NCBI RefSeq assembly: GCF_014647495.1 | Contig: NZ_BMPH01000011.1 | Coordinates: forward strand, 62,001 to 126,000 | Reading direction: 5' to 3' | DNA from: Glutamicibacter protophormiae | Lineage (GTDB): Bacteria > Actinomycetota > Actinomycetes > Actinomycetales > Micrococcaceae | Length of the DNA stretch: 64,000 nt | In this document: positions 1 to 7,469 of the stretch, piece by piece | How the letters are laid out: every line of letters begins with the position of its first letter | How positions within the stretch are numbered: position 1 is the first letter of the stretch | The notes under the pieces: generated by a model | Told to the model about the DNA's origin: nothing | Databases searched by the model: none | What the model saw: the letters and a program-made list of their open reading frames with translations, nothing else | Made by a program: the position numbers and the translations under genes

Positions 1-186
1 GAGTCCTCCAGGAAGCCGCCGCTGAAGTAGACAGCGACCAGCGGCAGCGCAATCAGCGCTAGGCAGAACACGACCGATTGCAGCATTTCGAAAACCCCCT
101 GCAGGGCAAGGGGCATCGGCCAGCCGTTGCGCAGGCGCAACATCACGGCCTTCATGGGTTTCTTTTCGCGGCTCATCATCTTCCAT
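1..186 (-). CDS. N-terminus of an unidentified membrane protein (cut by window start)
   Basis: This reading frame begins with ATG on the minus strand and runs off the left edge after 62 residues without a stop. The first ~30 residues are charged and should be cytoplasmic. A hydrophobic stretch around residues 33-55 (FEMLQSVVFCLALIALPLVA) reads as a first transmembrane helix. It lies 74 bases downstream of hpaI on the same strand, so it could be the last gene of that operon, for example a transporter component. Too little is visible to name a family. The main doubt is whether this short frame is truly coding. Confidence 0.45.
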   Translation of the reverse strand, partial: MEDDEPRKETHEGRDVAPAQRLADAPCPAGGFRNAAIGRVLPSADCAAAGRCLLQRRLPGGL

Positions 187-260
187 GGTGCCACCATCGG
201 CGCCGACCGATCATGATCGACGCGCAATGATGGCACCGGAGGTGCTGCAGATCGCCCGGG

Positions 261-1070
261 CTAGTAGCTGTCCGGAGTTTCTCCCGAGGCGTCGGCGCGG
301 TAGCTGGCGGCCAGCGCCTCGGTGGAGCGGGCCAGCAACGCCACATCCGCGCCGACGCCCACATACTGGGCTCCGGCTTCGATGTACTTGCGCGCGGTGG
401 CCGCATCGAAGGCGTTCACGCCCGCGTACTTGCCGGCGGCGCGGGCCGCGGCGATGGACTTCATCACGCCGGCGACCACCTCGGGGTGGTTCTGCTGGCC
501 GATCACGCCCATGGAGGCCGCAAGGTCCGACGGGCCGATGAAGACGCCGTCCAGGCCTTCGGTGGCCACGATCTCCTCGACGTTCTCCACCGCTTCGGCC
601 GATTCGATCTGCACCATGACGGTGATGGTCTCAGCCGCGCGGTTCAGGTAGTCGGGGATGCGGTTCCAGCGGGCCGATCGGGCCAGGGCCGAGCCGACGC
701 CGCGCACGCCCAGCGGCGGGTAGTGGCAGGCGGCGACCGCGTTGGCCGCCTGCTGCGCGTCGTTGACCATCGGGATGATCAGCGACTGCACCCCCAGGTC
801 GAGGAACTGCTTGATGATCACCGGATCGTTCACCGGCGGGCGCACCACGGGAACCACCGGGTAGCCGCGCACCGCCTGCAGCTGGGCCAGGATGCTGCCC
901 AGGTCATTGGGCGAATGCTCGCCGTCGATGAACAGCCAGTCGAAGCCTGCGCCGGCGCAGATCTCGGCCACCAGCGGCGACCCCGAGCAGACCCACACCC
1001 CTGACAGGGCATGGTCGGCGTCCTTGAGCGCGTCCTTCAGCGAGGGATCGGGTTCTACTCGAAATGGCAT
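261..1070 (-). CDS. hpaI: HpcH/HpaI family aldolase (4-hydroxy-2-oxoheptanedioate aldolase)
   Basis: The 269-residue protein has the usual length and layout of the HpcH/HpaI class II aldolases. These cleave 4-hydroxy-2-oxoheptane-1,7-dioate to pyruvate and succinate semialdehyde at the end of the homoprotocatechuate (4-hydroxyphenylacetate) meta-cleavage route. Visible family motifs are FIDGEHSPND near residue 50 (catalytic His), VMVQIESAEAVENVEEI (metal-binding Glu) and FIGPSDLAASMG (metal-binding Asp). The ATG at 1070 was chosen because the Pfam-like domain starts there and GGGAA lies upstream; the frame stays open further upstream but only antisense to hpaH. The start overlaps the end of hpaH by 16 bases, indicating translational coupling. 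Exact substrate is inferred from the hpaH neighbour. Confidence 0.85.
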   Translation of the reverse strand: MPFRVEPDPSLKDALKDADHALSGVWVCSGSPLVAEICAGAGFDWLFIDGEHSPNDLGSILAQLQAVRGYPVVPVVRPPVNDPVIIKQFLDLGVQSLIIPMVNDAQQAANAVAACHYPPLGVRGVGSALARSARWNRIPDYLNRAAETITVMVQIESAEAVENVEEIVATEGLDGVFIGPSDLAASMGVIGQQNHPEVVAGVMKSIAAARAAGKYAGVNAFDAATARKYIEAGAQYVGVGADVALLARSTEALAASYRADASGETPDSY

Positions 1071-1840
1071 GTCACGGTTCCCAGCGGTCCGTAGTCGGCG
1101 AAGACGGTGTCGTTTTCGTAGACCCACATCGGACGGGTGAAGGATCCGGCCAGGATGATCTCGCCGGCGTTGAGCTTGTCGCCGTGGGCGGCGATCTTGT
1201 TGGCCAGCCAGTACACGCCGGCGGCCGGGTGGTTCAGTACGCCGGCGGCGACGCCGGTTTCCTCCACGGTCTGGTTCTTGAACAGGATGCCCGAGACCCA
1301 GCGCAGGTCCACGGCTTCCGGGCGCACCGGGTTGCCGCCGATGACCATGGCGCCCATCGCCGCGTTGTCGGAGATGGTGTCCACGATGGTGCGGCCTTCC
1401 ATCTCGATGCGCGAATCGAGGATCTCCAGGGCGGGGATGACGCATTCGGTGGCTTCCAGCACGTCGAAGATGTTCGCGTTCGGACCCTGGATGTCCTTCT
1501 TGAGCTTGAACGCCAGTTCCATTTCGATGCGCGGATGCGTGTACTGGTCCCACTTCACGGTGCACCCGGAGTCAAGGACCATGTCGTCGAAGATGATGCC
1601 GTAGTCCGGTTCGGTGATGCCGGTGGCCATCTGCATGGCGCGGGAGGTCAGCCCGATCTTCCGGCCGGCCAGCACGCGGCCGTTGGCCTCGGAGCGCTGG
1701 CGCCACAGGTTCTGCACCCGGTAGGAGTCCTCAACCGTCATGTCCGGGTAGCGCGCAGTCAGGCGGGGCACCGGGGTACGCGTGACTCCGGCTTGGACCA
1801 GTTCATCGGCGATTGCCGTGATTGTTTCCTCGGATAGCAT
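1055..1840 (-). CDS. hpaH: 2-oxo-hept-4-ene-1,7-dioate hydratase
   Basis: The 261-residue protein belongs to the fumarylacetoacetase-like hydratase family typified by HpaH and MhpD. HpaH adds water to 2-oxohept-4-ene-1,7-dioate, giving the substrate of the following aldolase HpaI. Recognisable segments are GRKIGLTSRAMQMATGI near residues 58-75, DYGIIFDDMV, the metal-ligand region PRIEMELAFKLKKDI near residues 103-117, and NHPAAGVYWLANKIA near residue 205. It is the first visible gene of a minus-strand operon with hpaI. The other genes of the pathway (hpaBC, hpaD, hpaE, hpaF) are not in the window. A catechol-pathway hydratase is the alternative, but HpaI next door favours HpaH. Confidence 0.85.
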   Translation of the reverse strand: MLSEETITAIADELVQAGVTRTPVPRLTARYPDMTVEDSYRVQNLWRQRSEANGRVLAGRKIGLTSRAMQMATGITEPDYGIIFDDMVLDSGCTVKWDQYTHPRIEMELAFKLKKDIQGPNANIFDVLEATECVIPALEILDSRIEMEGRTIVDTISDNAAMGAMVIGGNPVRPEAVDLRWVSGILFKNQTVEETGVAAGVLNHPAAGVYWLANKIAAHGDKLNAGEIILAGSFTRPMWVYENDTVFADYGPLGTVTCHFE

Positions 1841-2082
1841 CGACTGCTACACCTTTCACTGGTAGTTCAAAGCTGTGCGGGCGCCGCAGAACGCCGTCGC
1901 GTCGCGGCTCGGCCCACAGTCTTTGATGGTATCGAGGTTCAGCAGGCATGGCACATCGTACTAACATTTTTTCCCTGCCCTCGACGAACCCGGATGCTCC
2001 GCCGGCGGGCAGGGAAATTCCCGCCGGCCGTCCGGGCTCCCGGCTCGCGAACCGGCGGGAGCTGCCGGCTCGCGGGGCGTGC
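1841..2082. other. Non-coding region with GC-rich hairpins
   Basis: This 242-base gap holds the upstream region of hpaH and the downstream region of the flavin reductase gene. Directly visible are an 8-bp stem (2002-2009 with 2020-2027), a longer-range pair with CCCTGCCC near 1974-1981 and GGGCAGGG near 2007-2014, and a direct repeat of CGGCTCGCG near 2041 and 2068. The hairpins probably terminate the reductase transcript. I see no convincing coding frame and no clear -10/-35 pair for hpaH. Confidence 0.5.
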
Positions 2083-2769
2083 CTAATTGGCCCCGGCGCG
2101 GACGTTGGCCAGCAGCGCCTCGAAGGGCAGGGAGGTCATCTCGTCGTTGGGGTCGGCGGTCTCGCTGACCGAAGGAGCGATGGACCGGGTATCGCCCAGG
2201 CCGGTATCGGGCCCCAGCTCGCCTTCGGCCGCAGCCAGGGCTGCGGCCACCTCGCGGGCCACACGCTGCGCCCGGTCGGACAGGGTGCCGGAAATGCCGT
2301 GGCCGCCGAAGTCCTCCGAGGCGGCGAAGACCGTGGTGGGCATGATCTGCGCACGCAGGTAGGCGAAGATCGGCCGCATGGCGTAGTCGATGGCCAGCTG
2401 GTGCCGCTGGGTGCCTGCGGTGGCCGCGAGCACCACCGGCTTCCCGCTGAGCGATTTGGGGTCCAGGATGTCCAGGAAGGACTTGAACAGACCCGAGACC
2501 GATGCGGTGAAGACCGGGGTCACGGCCACCAGCACGTCGGCGCCGACCACCGCGTCAATAACCCGCTGCAGGGACGGCGCGGCGAACCCGCTGAGCATGT
2601 TGTTGGTGATGTCGCTGGCATGCTCGCGCAGCTCGACAGTGGTCAGATCGGCCTGCACGCCGGCGAGCGCCAGCTGCCCGGCGATGGATTCGCCCAGCTG
2701 GCGCCCCAGCAGCGAGGAACTCGACGGGCTTCCCAGCCCACCACTGATCACCACAACGGACTTGCTCAT
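2083..2769 (-). CDS. NAD(P)H-dependent FMN reductase family protein
   Basis: The 228-residue protein starts with the flavodoxin-like signature VVVISGGLGSPSSSSLLG (residues 5-22), in which the serine-rich loop holds the FMN phosphate. It continues with VTPVFTASVSGLFKSFLD, as in MsuE/CE1759-type FMN reductases. Such enzymes supply reduced flavin to monooxygenases or reduce quinones. The ATG at 2769 is preceded by GGGAAAGG at good spacing; an in-frame ATG 12 codons upstream is less likely. It stands alone between hpaH (same strand) and the divergent kynA, so the partner enzyme is unknown. The C-terminal ~40 residues are acidic and poorly conserved. Confidence 0.85.
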   Translation of the reverse strand: MSKSVVVISGGLGSPSSSSLLGRQLGESIAGQLALAGVQADLTTVELREHASDITNNMLSGFAAPSLQRVIDAVVGADVLVAVTPVFTASVSGLFKSFLDILDPKSLSGKPVVLAATAGTQRHQLAIDYAMRPIFAYLRAQIMPTTVFAASEDFGGHGISGTLSDRAQRVAREVAAALAAAEGELGPDTGLGDTRSIAPSVSETADPNDEMTSLPFEALLANVRAGAN

Positions 2770-2923
2770 GCCCACGCCTTTCCCAAGATTTAGATGCGTA
2801 CGCATGTAATAACCCCTGGCACCGGGATTCTATTCCCAGGGCCGGCGAGCCTTGCCAGCGGCCCGCACCAGCCTACAATTTCACTATTGTGACGAGCGGA
2901 ACGATATTGATACGCTTGGCTTC

Positions 2924-3787
2924 ATGAGCAAAGACCAGCATGGAACGAATCAGCGCGACATCGAGTCAGGGGTCCGCACCGACTTCCACAACACGATGTC
3001 CTACGGCAGCTACCTCGACCTGGAGCGCATCCTCTCCGCACAGCATCCGGTCAGCGTGCCGGAGCACCACGACGAAATGCTGTTCATCATCCAGCACCAG
3101 ACCTCCGAACTGTGGCTCAAGCTCATGCTCCACGAGCTCGTCGAGGCGCGCCGCCTGCTGGGCACGGACGACATCGGCAAGGCCCTGAAGTGCCTGGCCC
3201 GCGTCAAGCACATCCAGAAGACGCTGACCGAGCAGTGGTCCGTGCTGGCAACACTCACCCCGCGCGAATACGCGCAGTTTCGCGGCTTCCTCGGTTCTTC
3301 CTCGGGCTTCCAGTCCTTCCAGTACCGTGCGGTGGAGTTCATCCTCGGCAACAAGCATGCCGGAATGCTCAAGGTTCATGAGGCGGACCCCAAGGCGCAC
3401 GAGCTGCTCAGCAACCTGCTGAACGAGCCGACCCTCTACGACGTGTTCCTGGCCGCATTGGCCCGCCACGGCTACGACATCCCGGCAGAGGTCCTCGAAC
3501 GCGACGTCACCAAGCCGTGGACGTTCCAGGAATCGCTGATCCCGGTCTACAAGGACATCTACGAATCCGAGGACACCCTGTGGAGCCTGTACCAGGCCTG
3601 CGAGGATCTGGTGGACGTCGAGGACAATTTCCAGGCCTGGCGCTTCCGCCATTTGCGCGTGGTGCAGCGCACCATCGGATTCAAGCGCGGCACCGGCGGC
3701 TCATCCGGCGTCGACTTCCTCAAGCGGGCCCTGGACCTGACGTTCTTCCCCGAACTGTTCGCGGTGCGCACCGAAATTGGCAGCTAG
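2924..3787 (+). CDS. kynA: Tryptophan 2,3-dioxygenase
   Basis: The 287-residue protein is a full-length bacterial tryptophan 2,3-dioxygenase, the haem enzyme that opens the indole ring of tryptophan to N-formylkynurenine. Diagnostic blocks are HHDEMLFIIQHQTSELWLKL near residues 50-69, FRGFLGSSSGFQSFQYR near residues 117-133 (substrate pocket) and the C-terminal RTIGFKRGTGGSSGVDFLK, with the haem-ligand His in the preceding FRHLRVV segment. The ATG at 2924 was preferred because family members begin about here; an upstream ATG at 2852 adds a non-conserved tail. No kynB or kynU lies nearby. Its 3' end overlaps the PaaX-like regulator gene by 11 bases, so the two are co-transcribed. Confidence 0.93.
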   Translation: MSKDQHGTNQRDIESGVRTDFHNTMSYGSYLDLERILSAQHPVSVPEHHDEMLFIIQHQTSELWLKLMLHELVEARRLLGTDDIGKALKCLARVKHIQKTLTEQWSVLATLTPREYAQFRGFLGSSSGFQSFQYRAVEFILGNKHAGMLKVHEADPKAHELLSNLLNEPTLYDVFLAALARHGYDIPAEVLERDVTKPWTFQESLIPVYKDIYESEDTLWSLYQACEDLVDVEDNFQAWRFRHLRVVQRTIGFKRGTGGSSGVDFLKRALDLTFFPELFAVRTEIGS

Positions 3788-4616
3788 CACGCAGCTCGTC
3801 GCCTTTACCCTGGATGACTTCGAGGCGCGCACCGGCAGCGCCGCCTCCATCATCCGGACCATCGCGGGCTTGTACCTCCGCCATGAGCACGCTCCGGTAG
3901 CCCGCACCAGGATCCTCGCCCTGGCCACGGCCGCCGGCGTCTCGGCCCCGACCGCGCAGACGGCGATCTCGCGACTGGCTGACCGCGGCGTGCTGGAGGC
4001 CGCCGGGGCTTCCAGCCTGCAGGTCACCGCCGAGGCGCAGGCGATGTTCGCCCGCGGCGACCGGCGGATCTTCACACCCCGCCAGATGGCGGACCAGGAG
4101 CTGTGGTGCCTGGTGGCCTACTCGCTGCCGGAGACCATGAGGCCGCTGCGGCACCAGGTGCGCAAGCATTTCCTCCAGCTCGGCGGCGGCCTGGTTTCCG
4201 CCGGGCTGTGGATCTTCCCCGCCTACCTGCGTGAGGAAGTGCTCCAGGTCCTCGGTGCGCTGGAAGTCCGGTCCTATGCCACCGTCTTTACCACGCAGAC
4301 CCCGGACTTCCCGGAGGGCGCCGCGCAGGCGGCCCGGCAATGGTGGGATCTGGGCCGGCTGGAATCCCTGCACTCAACGTTCCTGGCAAGCACCGCCGCG
4401 TTGGACGCCGCGCCCGAGTCGCCGGCAGCAGCCTATCGCGGCTACGTGGCCCTGGTCGACGCCTGGCGGGCGCTGCCCTACCTCGACCCGGGCTTGCCGG
4501 ATTCCATGCTGCCCGGCACCTGGCCCGGCCGGCTGAGCCGCGAACGCTTCCTCGCCCTCTCACGCACCTACGAACCCGCGGCACGGCAATTCGCCAGGGA
4601 TCTGCTCGGCGGCTAG
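3777..4616 (+). CDS. PaaX-family transcriptional regulator
   Basis: The 279-residue protein has the architecture of PaaX, a winged-helix repressor that senses aryl-CoA esters such as phenylacetyl-CoA. It has an N-terminal helix-turn-helix (residues ~20-75, including AAGVSAPTAQTAISRLADRG), a middle domain (WCLVAYSLPE) and a C-terminal domain with FPAYLRE. Translation begins at a TTG inside the end of kynA with no obvious ribosome site, implying coupling to kynA. The gene ends by overlapping the convergent CoA-transferase stop by 4 bases. PaaX proteins usually control phenylacetate genes; co-location with kynA suggests a regulator of aromatic amino-acid breakdown, but the ligand is unknown. Confidence 0.85.
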   Translation: MAASTQLVAFTLDDFEARTGSAASIIRTIAGLYLRHEHAPVARTRILALATAAGVSAPTAQTAISRLADRGVLEAAGASSLQVTAEAQAMFARGDRRIFTPRQMADQELWCLVAYSLPETMRPLRHQVRKHFLQLGGGLVSAGLWIFPAYLREEVLQVLGALEVRSYATVFTTQTPDFPEGAAQAARQWWDLGRLESLHSTFLASTAALDAAPESPAAAYRGYVALVDAWRALPYLDPGLPDSMLPGTWPGRLSRERFLALSRTYEPAARQFARDLLGG

Positions 4617-5986
4617 GTCCACACCGGCTCGTCCGCGCCGTAGCGCGTCGGCGAATGCGGGTAGTCCAGCTGCACCCCGTTGAGCTCGAAGGGCGGCAGC
4701 GCATAGTCGAGCATCCCGTAGCCGCTGGTGCAGCGGGAGACCCGCGGGATACCCAGCGCCAGCTCCGGGGCGCTCGGCCCGCCGAATTCAAACAGGGCCT
4801 GGGCGGTCCTGGCCAGCGAAATCCGCACGGTTCCGGTCGAATGCAGCTCTCGACGTGCACGGAGCAGGGCGATCACCGCGGCCGCGATGCCGTAACCCGC
4901 GGCATAATCCAGCCCCTGGACCGGCAGCGTCCCGGGATTCCCCTCCGGGTACCGGTACGCGTCCGCAATGCCGGTGGCCGCCTGGACGATGCTGTCGAAC
5001 CCGCGGCGCGAGGCCCACGGCCCGGCGAATCCCCAGGCGCACAGCTGGGCGATGACCAGCTGCGGGTAGCACTCGCGCAGAAGCTCGGCGGACAGGCCCA
5101 GCGCATCCAAGGCCCCGGGACGGTACCCGAGGATCACCACGTCGGCCTGCGCGAGCGGCCCGTGGGCCGCGGCGAGGCCCCGTACCGCGGCGAGATCCAG
5201 TATCGTGCTGCGTTTCCCGAAGCCGGTGTCGATGTGCTGGTCGTGAAGTTCCGCATGCCGCGGTCCGTCGACGCGCAGCACCTGGGCGCCCAGCGCGGCC
5301 AGCGTCCGCGAGGCGGTGGGGCCGGCGATGACCCGGGTGAAGTCCAGGATTTTCAGCCCCGCCAGGGGCAGCTTGGCCTCCGGCCGGAACTGCCAAGCGC
5401 CCGCCTCGCGGATTCCATGCAGCTCGAACTGCGCCCAGGGCCCTGCAGCGGCCGCTTGCCCTTCAGGCGACTGCAGCCATTGCCGCCGGCTGCGCACCGC
5501 TGCGGCGACGCCCCCGGCGGACACGATGCGTTCCTGGGCTTCGAGGGATCCCGCCTGCGCCAGCAGGCCGGGCAGCTGTTCGGGGGTGCGCGCCCTCATC
5601 GCATCCAGCAGCGCGCGCTCGTGGTGCGGATAGTTTGCGTGGGTCCGAATCCACCCGTCGGCGGTCAGGAAGAATCCGGACAGCGGCGCAAAGGCCTGCA
5701 CCTTGTGTCCGGCAACCCGCAGGTGCCGGAAGGATTCGAAGCCGGCCGCCAATTGGGCCGGCGTGCTGCGCAGCCGGCATCGTCCGGCGGTCAGTTCGGC
5801 AACGGCTTGGCCGACCAGTCCCGCGCTGTGGCGCGCCAGCCCTTCCACGTCCAGGGCGCCGCCCCACCAGGTGCCGGAATCGCAGTACTTCGGTGCGTGT
5901 CTTTCAAGCAGCCCGGATTCATGGAATCCCGCGCCCAGGATGTCCCATTGCGCCTCCGGCGGCCAGTCGACGGAATCGCTGTTCAT
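4613..5986 (-). CDS. CaiB/BaiF (class III) CoA-transferase-like protein with unusual N-terminal half
   Basis: The 457-residue protein carries the typical CoA-transferase III opening only from about residue 205 (LAGLKILDFTRVIAGPTASR), followed by ALGAQVLRVDGP, GKRSTILDLA and LDYAAGYGIAAAVIALLRAR, where the Asp matches the catalytic position of the family. Residues ~40-200 precede this and resemble the segment that normally follows it (FFLTADGWIRTHANYPHHE, then RSRRQWLQSPEG). The protein thus looks permuted, or like a fusion with a displaced C-terminal half. Family members transfer CoA between carboxylic acids. It stands alone on the minus strand facing the PaaX gene. Donor and acceptor are unknown. 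Confidence 0.8.
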   Translation of the reverse strand: MNSDSVDWPPEAQWDILGAGFHESGLLERHAPKYCDSGTWWGGALDVEGLARHSAGLVGQAVAELTAGRCRLRSTPAQLAAGFESFRHLRVAGHKVQAFAPLSGFFLTADGWIRTHANYPHHERALLDAMRARTPEQLPGLLAQAGSLEAQERIVSAGGVAAAVRSRRQWLQSPEGQAAAAGPWAQFELHGIREAGAWQFRPEAKLPLAGLKILDFTRVIAGPTASRTLAALGAQVLRVDGPRHAELHDQHIDTGFGKRSTILDLAAVRGLAAAHGPLAQADVVILGYRPGALDALGLSAELLRECYPQLVIAQLCAWGFAGPWASRRGFDSIVQAATGIADAYRYPEGNPGTLPVQGLDYAAGYGIAAAVIALLRARRELHSTGTVRISLARTAQALFEFGGPSAPELALGIPRVSRCTSGYGMLDYALPPFELNGVQLDYPHSPTRYGADEPVWT

Positions 5987-6009
5987 GGCGCCACCCTACG
6001 CCACTTTTA

Positions 6010-6027
6010 TACCTCTATATATAGGTA
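6010..6027 (-). promoter_or_regulatory. Palindromic operator candidate upstream of the CoA-transferase gene
   Basis: The 18-base stretch TACCTCTATATATAGGTA is an almost perfect inverted repeat with an AT-rich centre, 24-41 bases upstream of the CoA-transferase start at 5986. It overlaps where a -10 element (TATATA) would lie. A GntR-type or other dimeric repressor site is plausible; the protein is not identified. Confidence 0.5.
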
Positions 6028-6069
6028 CAAAACGGGTATGCCTCCGCAAGGGATGCAGAGGGGTTAAAC

Positions 6070-6112
6070 CACGAGTCCCACGATCGGCCGCAGGCCAATC
6101 GTGGGACTCGTG
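6070..6112 (-). terminator. Strong hairpin downstream of the Rpf-like gene
   Basis: A perfect 15-bp stem (6070-6084 with 6098-6112), plus an inner GGCC/GGCC pair, lies 16 bases after the stop codon of the minus-strand Rpf-like gene. On that strand it is followed by a short GTTTAA tract, so it probably ends that transcript. Confidence 0.8.
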
Positions 6113-6127
6113 AAACGTTCTGCGAAA

Positions 6128-6880
6128 TTACTTCGTTGGAACGTTCAGGGTCTGCCCGACCATGATCAGGTCCGGGTTGCTCAGCTGGTCGTTGTTCAGC
6201 ACGAACAGTCCGCGCCAGTCCTTGATATCCAGCTTCTTGGCAATCTTTGCCAGGGTGTCGCCGGACTTCACGGTGTAGTTCTTGCCCGAGTCGGTGACAT
6301 TGATGTTGAAGCTCACCGGAGCAGGAGCTGCCGCTACGCGCTTGCCCGACGTTGCCGGTGCCACCGACTTGGTCGACTTGACCGACTTGTACGACTGGGT
6401 CGGAGCTGCGCTGCGCGAAGCCGTGCGCTCGTAGTTGTTCGAGGTCGACTTGTACGACTTGGCCTTCTGCGAGCTCTGGGTGCTCGACTTCTTGGCGGTC
6501 GCGGTCGACTGCTTGGAGGCGGTGCCCTTAGGCGAGCCGTTGATGCCCAGCTTCGCGGTACATGCCGGCCATGCGCCCCAGCCCTGGCCCTGCTGGACCT
6601 TAGTGGCCACGCGGATCTGCTCGGCCTTCGATGCGTTGTGGGCCGAGCCCTTGCCGCCGTAGGCCTTCCAGGTCGACGGCGAGAACTGCAGGCCGCCGGA
6701 GTAGCCGTTGCCGGTGTTGATGTTCCAGTTGCCGCCGGACTCGCACTGGGCCAGTTTGTCCCAGGTGCTTGCCGCTGAGGCAGGTGCGGTCGTAGCAACC
6801 ATGGCGCCGCCAGCTACTGCGAAAGCCGCGATGGTGGCTCCGCCGCGGCGGATGATCTTCTTGGTCTTCTGCTGGATCAT
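6128..6880 (-). CDS. Secreted resuscitation-promoting-factor-like transglycosylase with LysM domain
   Basis: The 250-residue precursor has a signal peptide (positive residues 5-12, hydrophobic 14-30, cleavage probably after ASA at residue 36). The Rpf/transglycosylase-like domain follows at once (residues ~37-115): WDKLAQCESGGNW with catalytic Glu47, then YSGGLQFSPSTWKAYGG. A ~90-residue Ser/Thr/Lys-rich linker leads to a C-terminal LysM domain (YTVKSGDTLAKIAKKLDI to IMVGQTLNVP) that anchors it to peptidoglycan. Such proteins cleave peptidoglycan and stimulate growth of dormant actinobacteria. The ATG at 6880 has GGAGA just upstream. The gene is monocistronic, with a terminator after it and a possible long untranslated leader before it. 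Confidence 0.92.
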   Translation of the reverse strand: MIQQKTKKIIRRGGATIAAFAVAGGAMVATTAPASAASTWDKLAQCESGGNWNINTGNGYSGGLQFSPSTWKAYGGKGSAHNASKAEQIRVATKVQQGQGWGAWPACTAKLGINGSPKGTASKQSTATAKKSSTQSSQKAKSYKSTSNNYERTASRSAAPTQSYKSVKSTKSVAPATSGKRVAAAPAPVSFNINVTDSGKNYTVKSGDTLAKIAKKLDIKDWRGLFVLNNDQLSNPDLIMVGQTLNVPTK

Positions 6881-7469
6881 GATTCTCCAGTGCTCTTCCC
6901 ACACTCAGGTCGTCCAAGACCATCCTTGTGCACCGCTCAGCGTCGCATTTCGACATTGATTAAGCACTGCCCTGACGAGCGGTTCGGAAGTTCCGGCAGT
7001 ACCTGTTTCCCCATAACACCGCGAGTGTTATCGAAACGTTATGAAAGACGATAGCGCACCTCCCCGGGCCCTTGGCAACTCAGTGAATTCTCAGAGAGAA
7101 CATAACGTCATGTCAACGCCGGAAAAAAACTTTAAGAAAACTTCCCTGTGCAGCCGGAAAACGGGCCCCGAGGAGCACAGACCGTTATGGTTTCGAAATG
7201 GATTCCCAACCTGCAGATGTGATATGGAACCATTCATTTCGACTGAGCTATTCCTTCCAAGAAGCGAAGGGAGCCGGGTGTCTTCTGCACACGATATGTC
7301 GGATCCACAGTGCACCACGAATCCAGCCGGCGGCTCGTGCCCTTCTCCATCCCATCTGACGATAGTTCTGCGGTCAGACGCGGTTTTAGCACGAACGGAA
7401 TCGATCTTCTGTAGTCTGAAGCCTAAGATGCAAAGCCCGGAGCCCGGCATTGGGCAGCAGAGGAAGCTC
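6881..7469. other. 589-base divergent intergenic region between the Rpf-like gene and yihY
   Basis: The region holds the putative Rpf leader (6881-7080), a perfect 7-bp inverted repeat ATAACAC-CGCGA-GTGTTAT at 7013-7031, and AT-richer sequence with ATAACGTCATG around 7101-7111. On the plus strand a frame open from 7041 leads into yihY, but its predicted residues are Cys- and Pro-rich and unlike a protein. I see no supported gene here. The inverted repeat is either an operator or an RNA stem in the leader. Confidence 0.5.
7087..7116 (-). promoter_or_regulatory. Candidate promoter of the Rpf-like gene
   Basis: On the minus strand TTGACA (7116-7111) and GAGAAT (7092-7087) are separated by 18 bases, a good sigma-70-type promoter. 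Initiation here would give a leader of about 200 bases before the Rpf-like start at 6880. This is inferred from sequence only. Confidence 0.45.

Noticed and set aside
1071-1565. Long upstream extension of HpaI
   Set aside because: The in-frame extension is antisense-like residue content within hpaH in another frame; family length and the ribosome site support the ATG at 1070.
4340-6067. A 575-codon plus-strand frame opposite the CoA-transferase gene
   Set aside because: Pro/Arg/Gly-rich antisense translation with no family features; it also overlaps the PaaX gene end.
6881-7080. c-di-AMP (ydaO) riboswitch in front of the Rpf-like gene
   Set aside because: I looked for the conserved GCTGAACC and CAGCTAACC-like blocks and did not find them on the minus strand, so I only report a possible uncharacterised leader.
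7041-7469. N-terminal extension of the YihY protein by 143 residues
   Set aside because: The extension is Cys/Pro/Ser-rich and unlike the family, whereas the ATG at 7470 has a good ribosome site and begins the conserved region.
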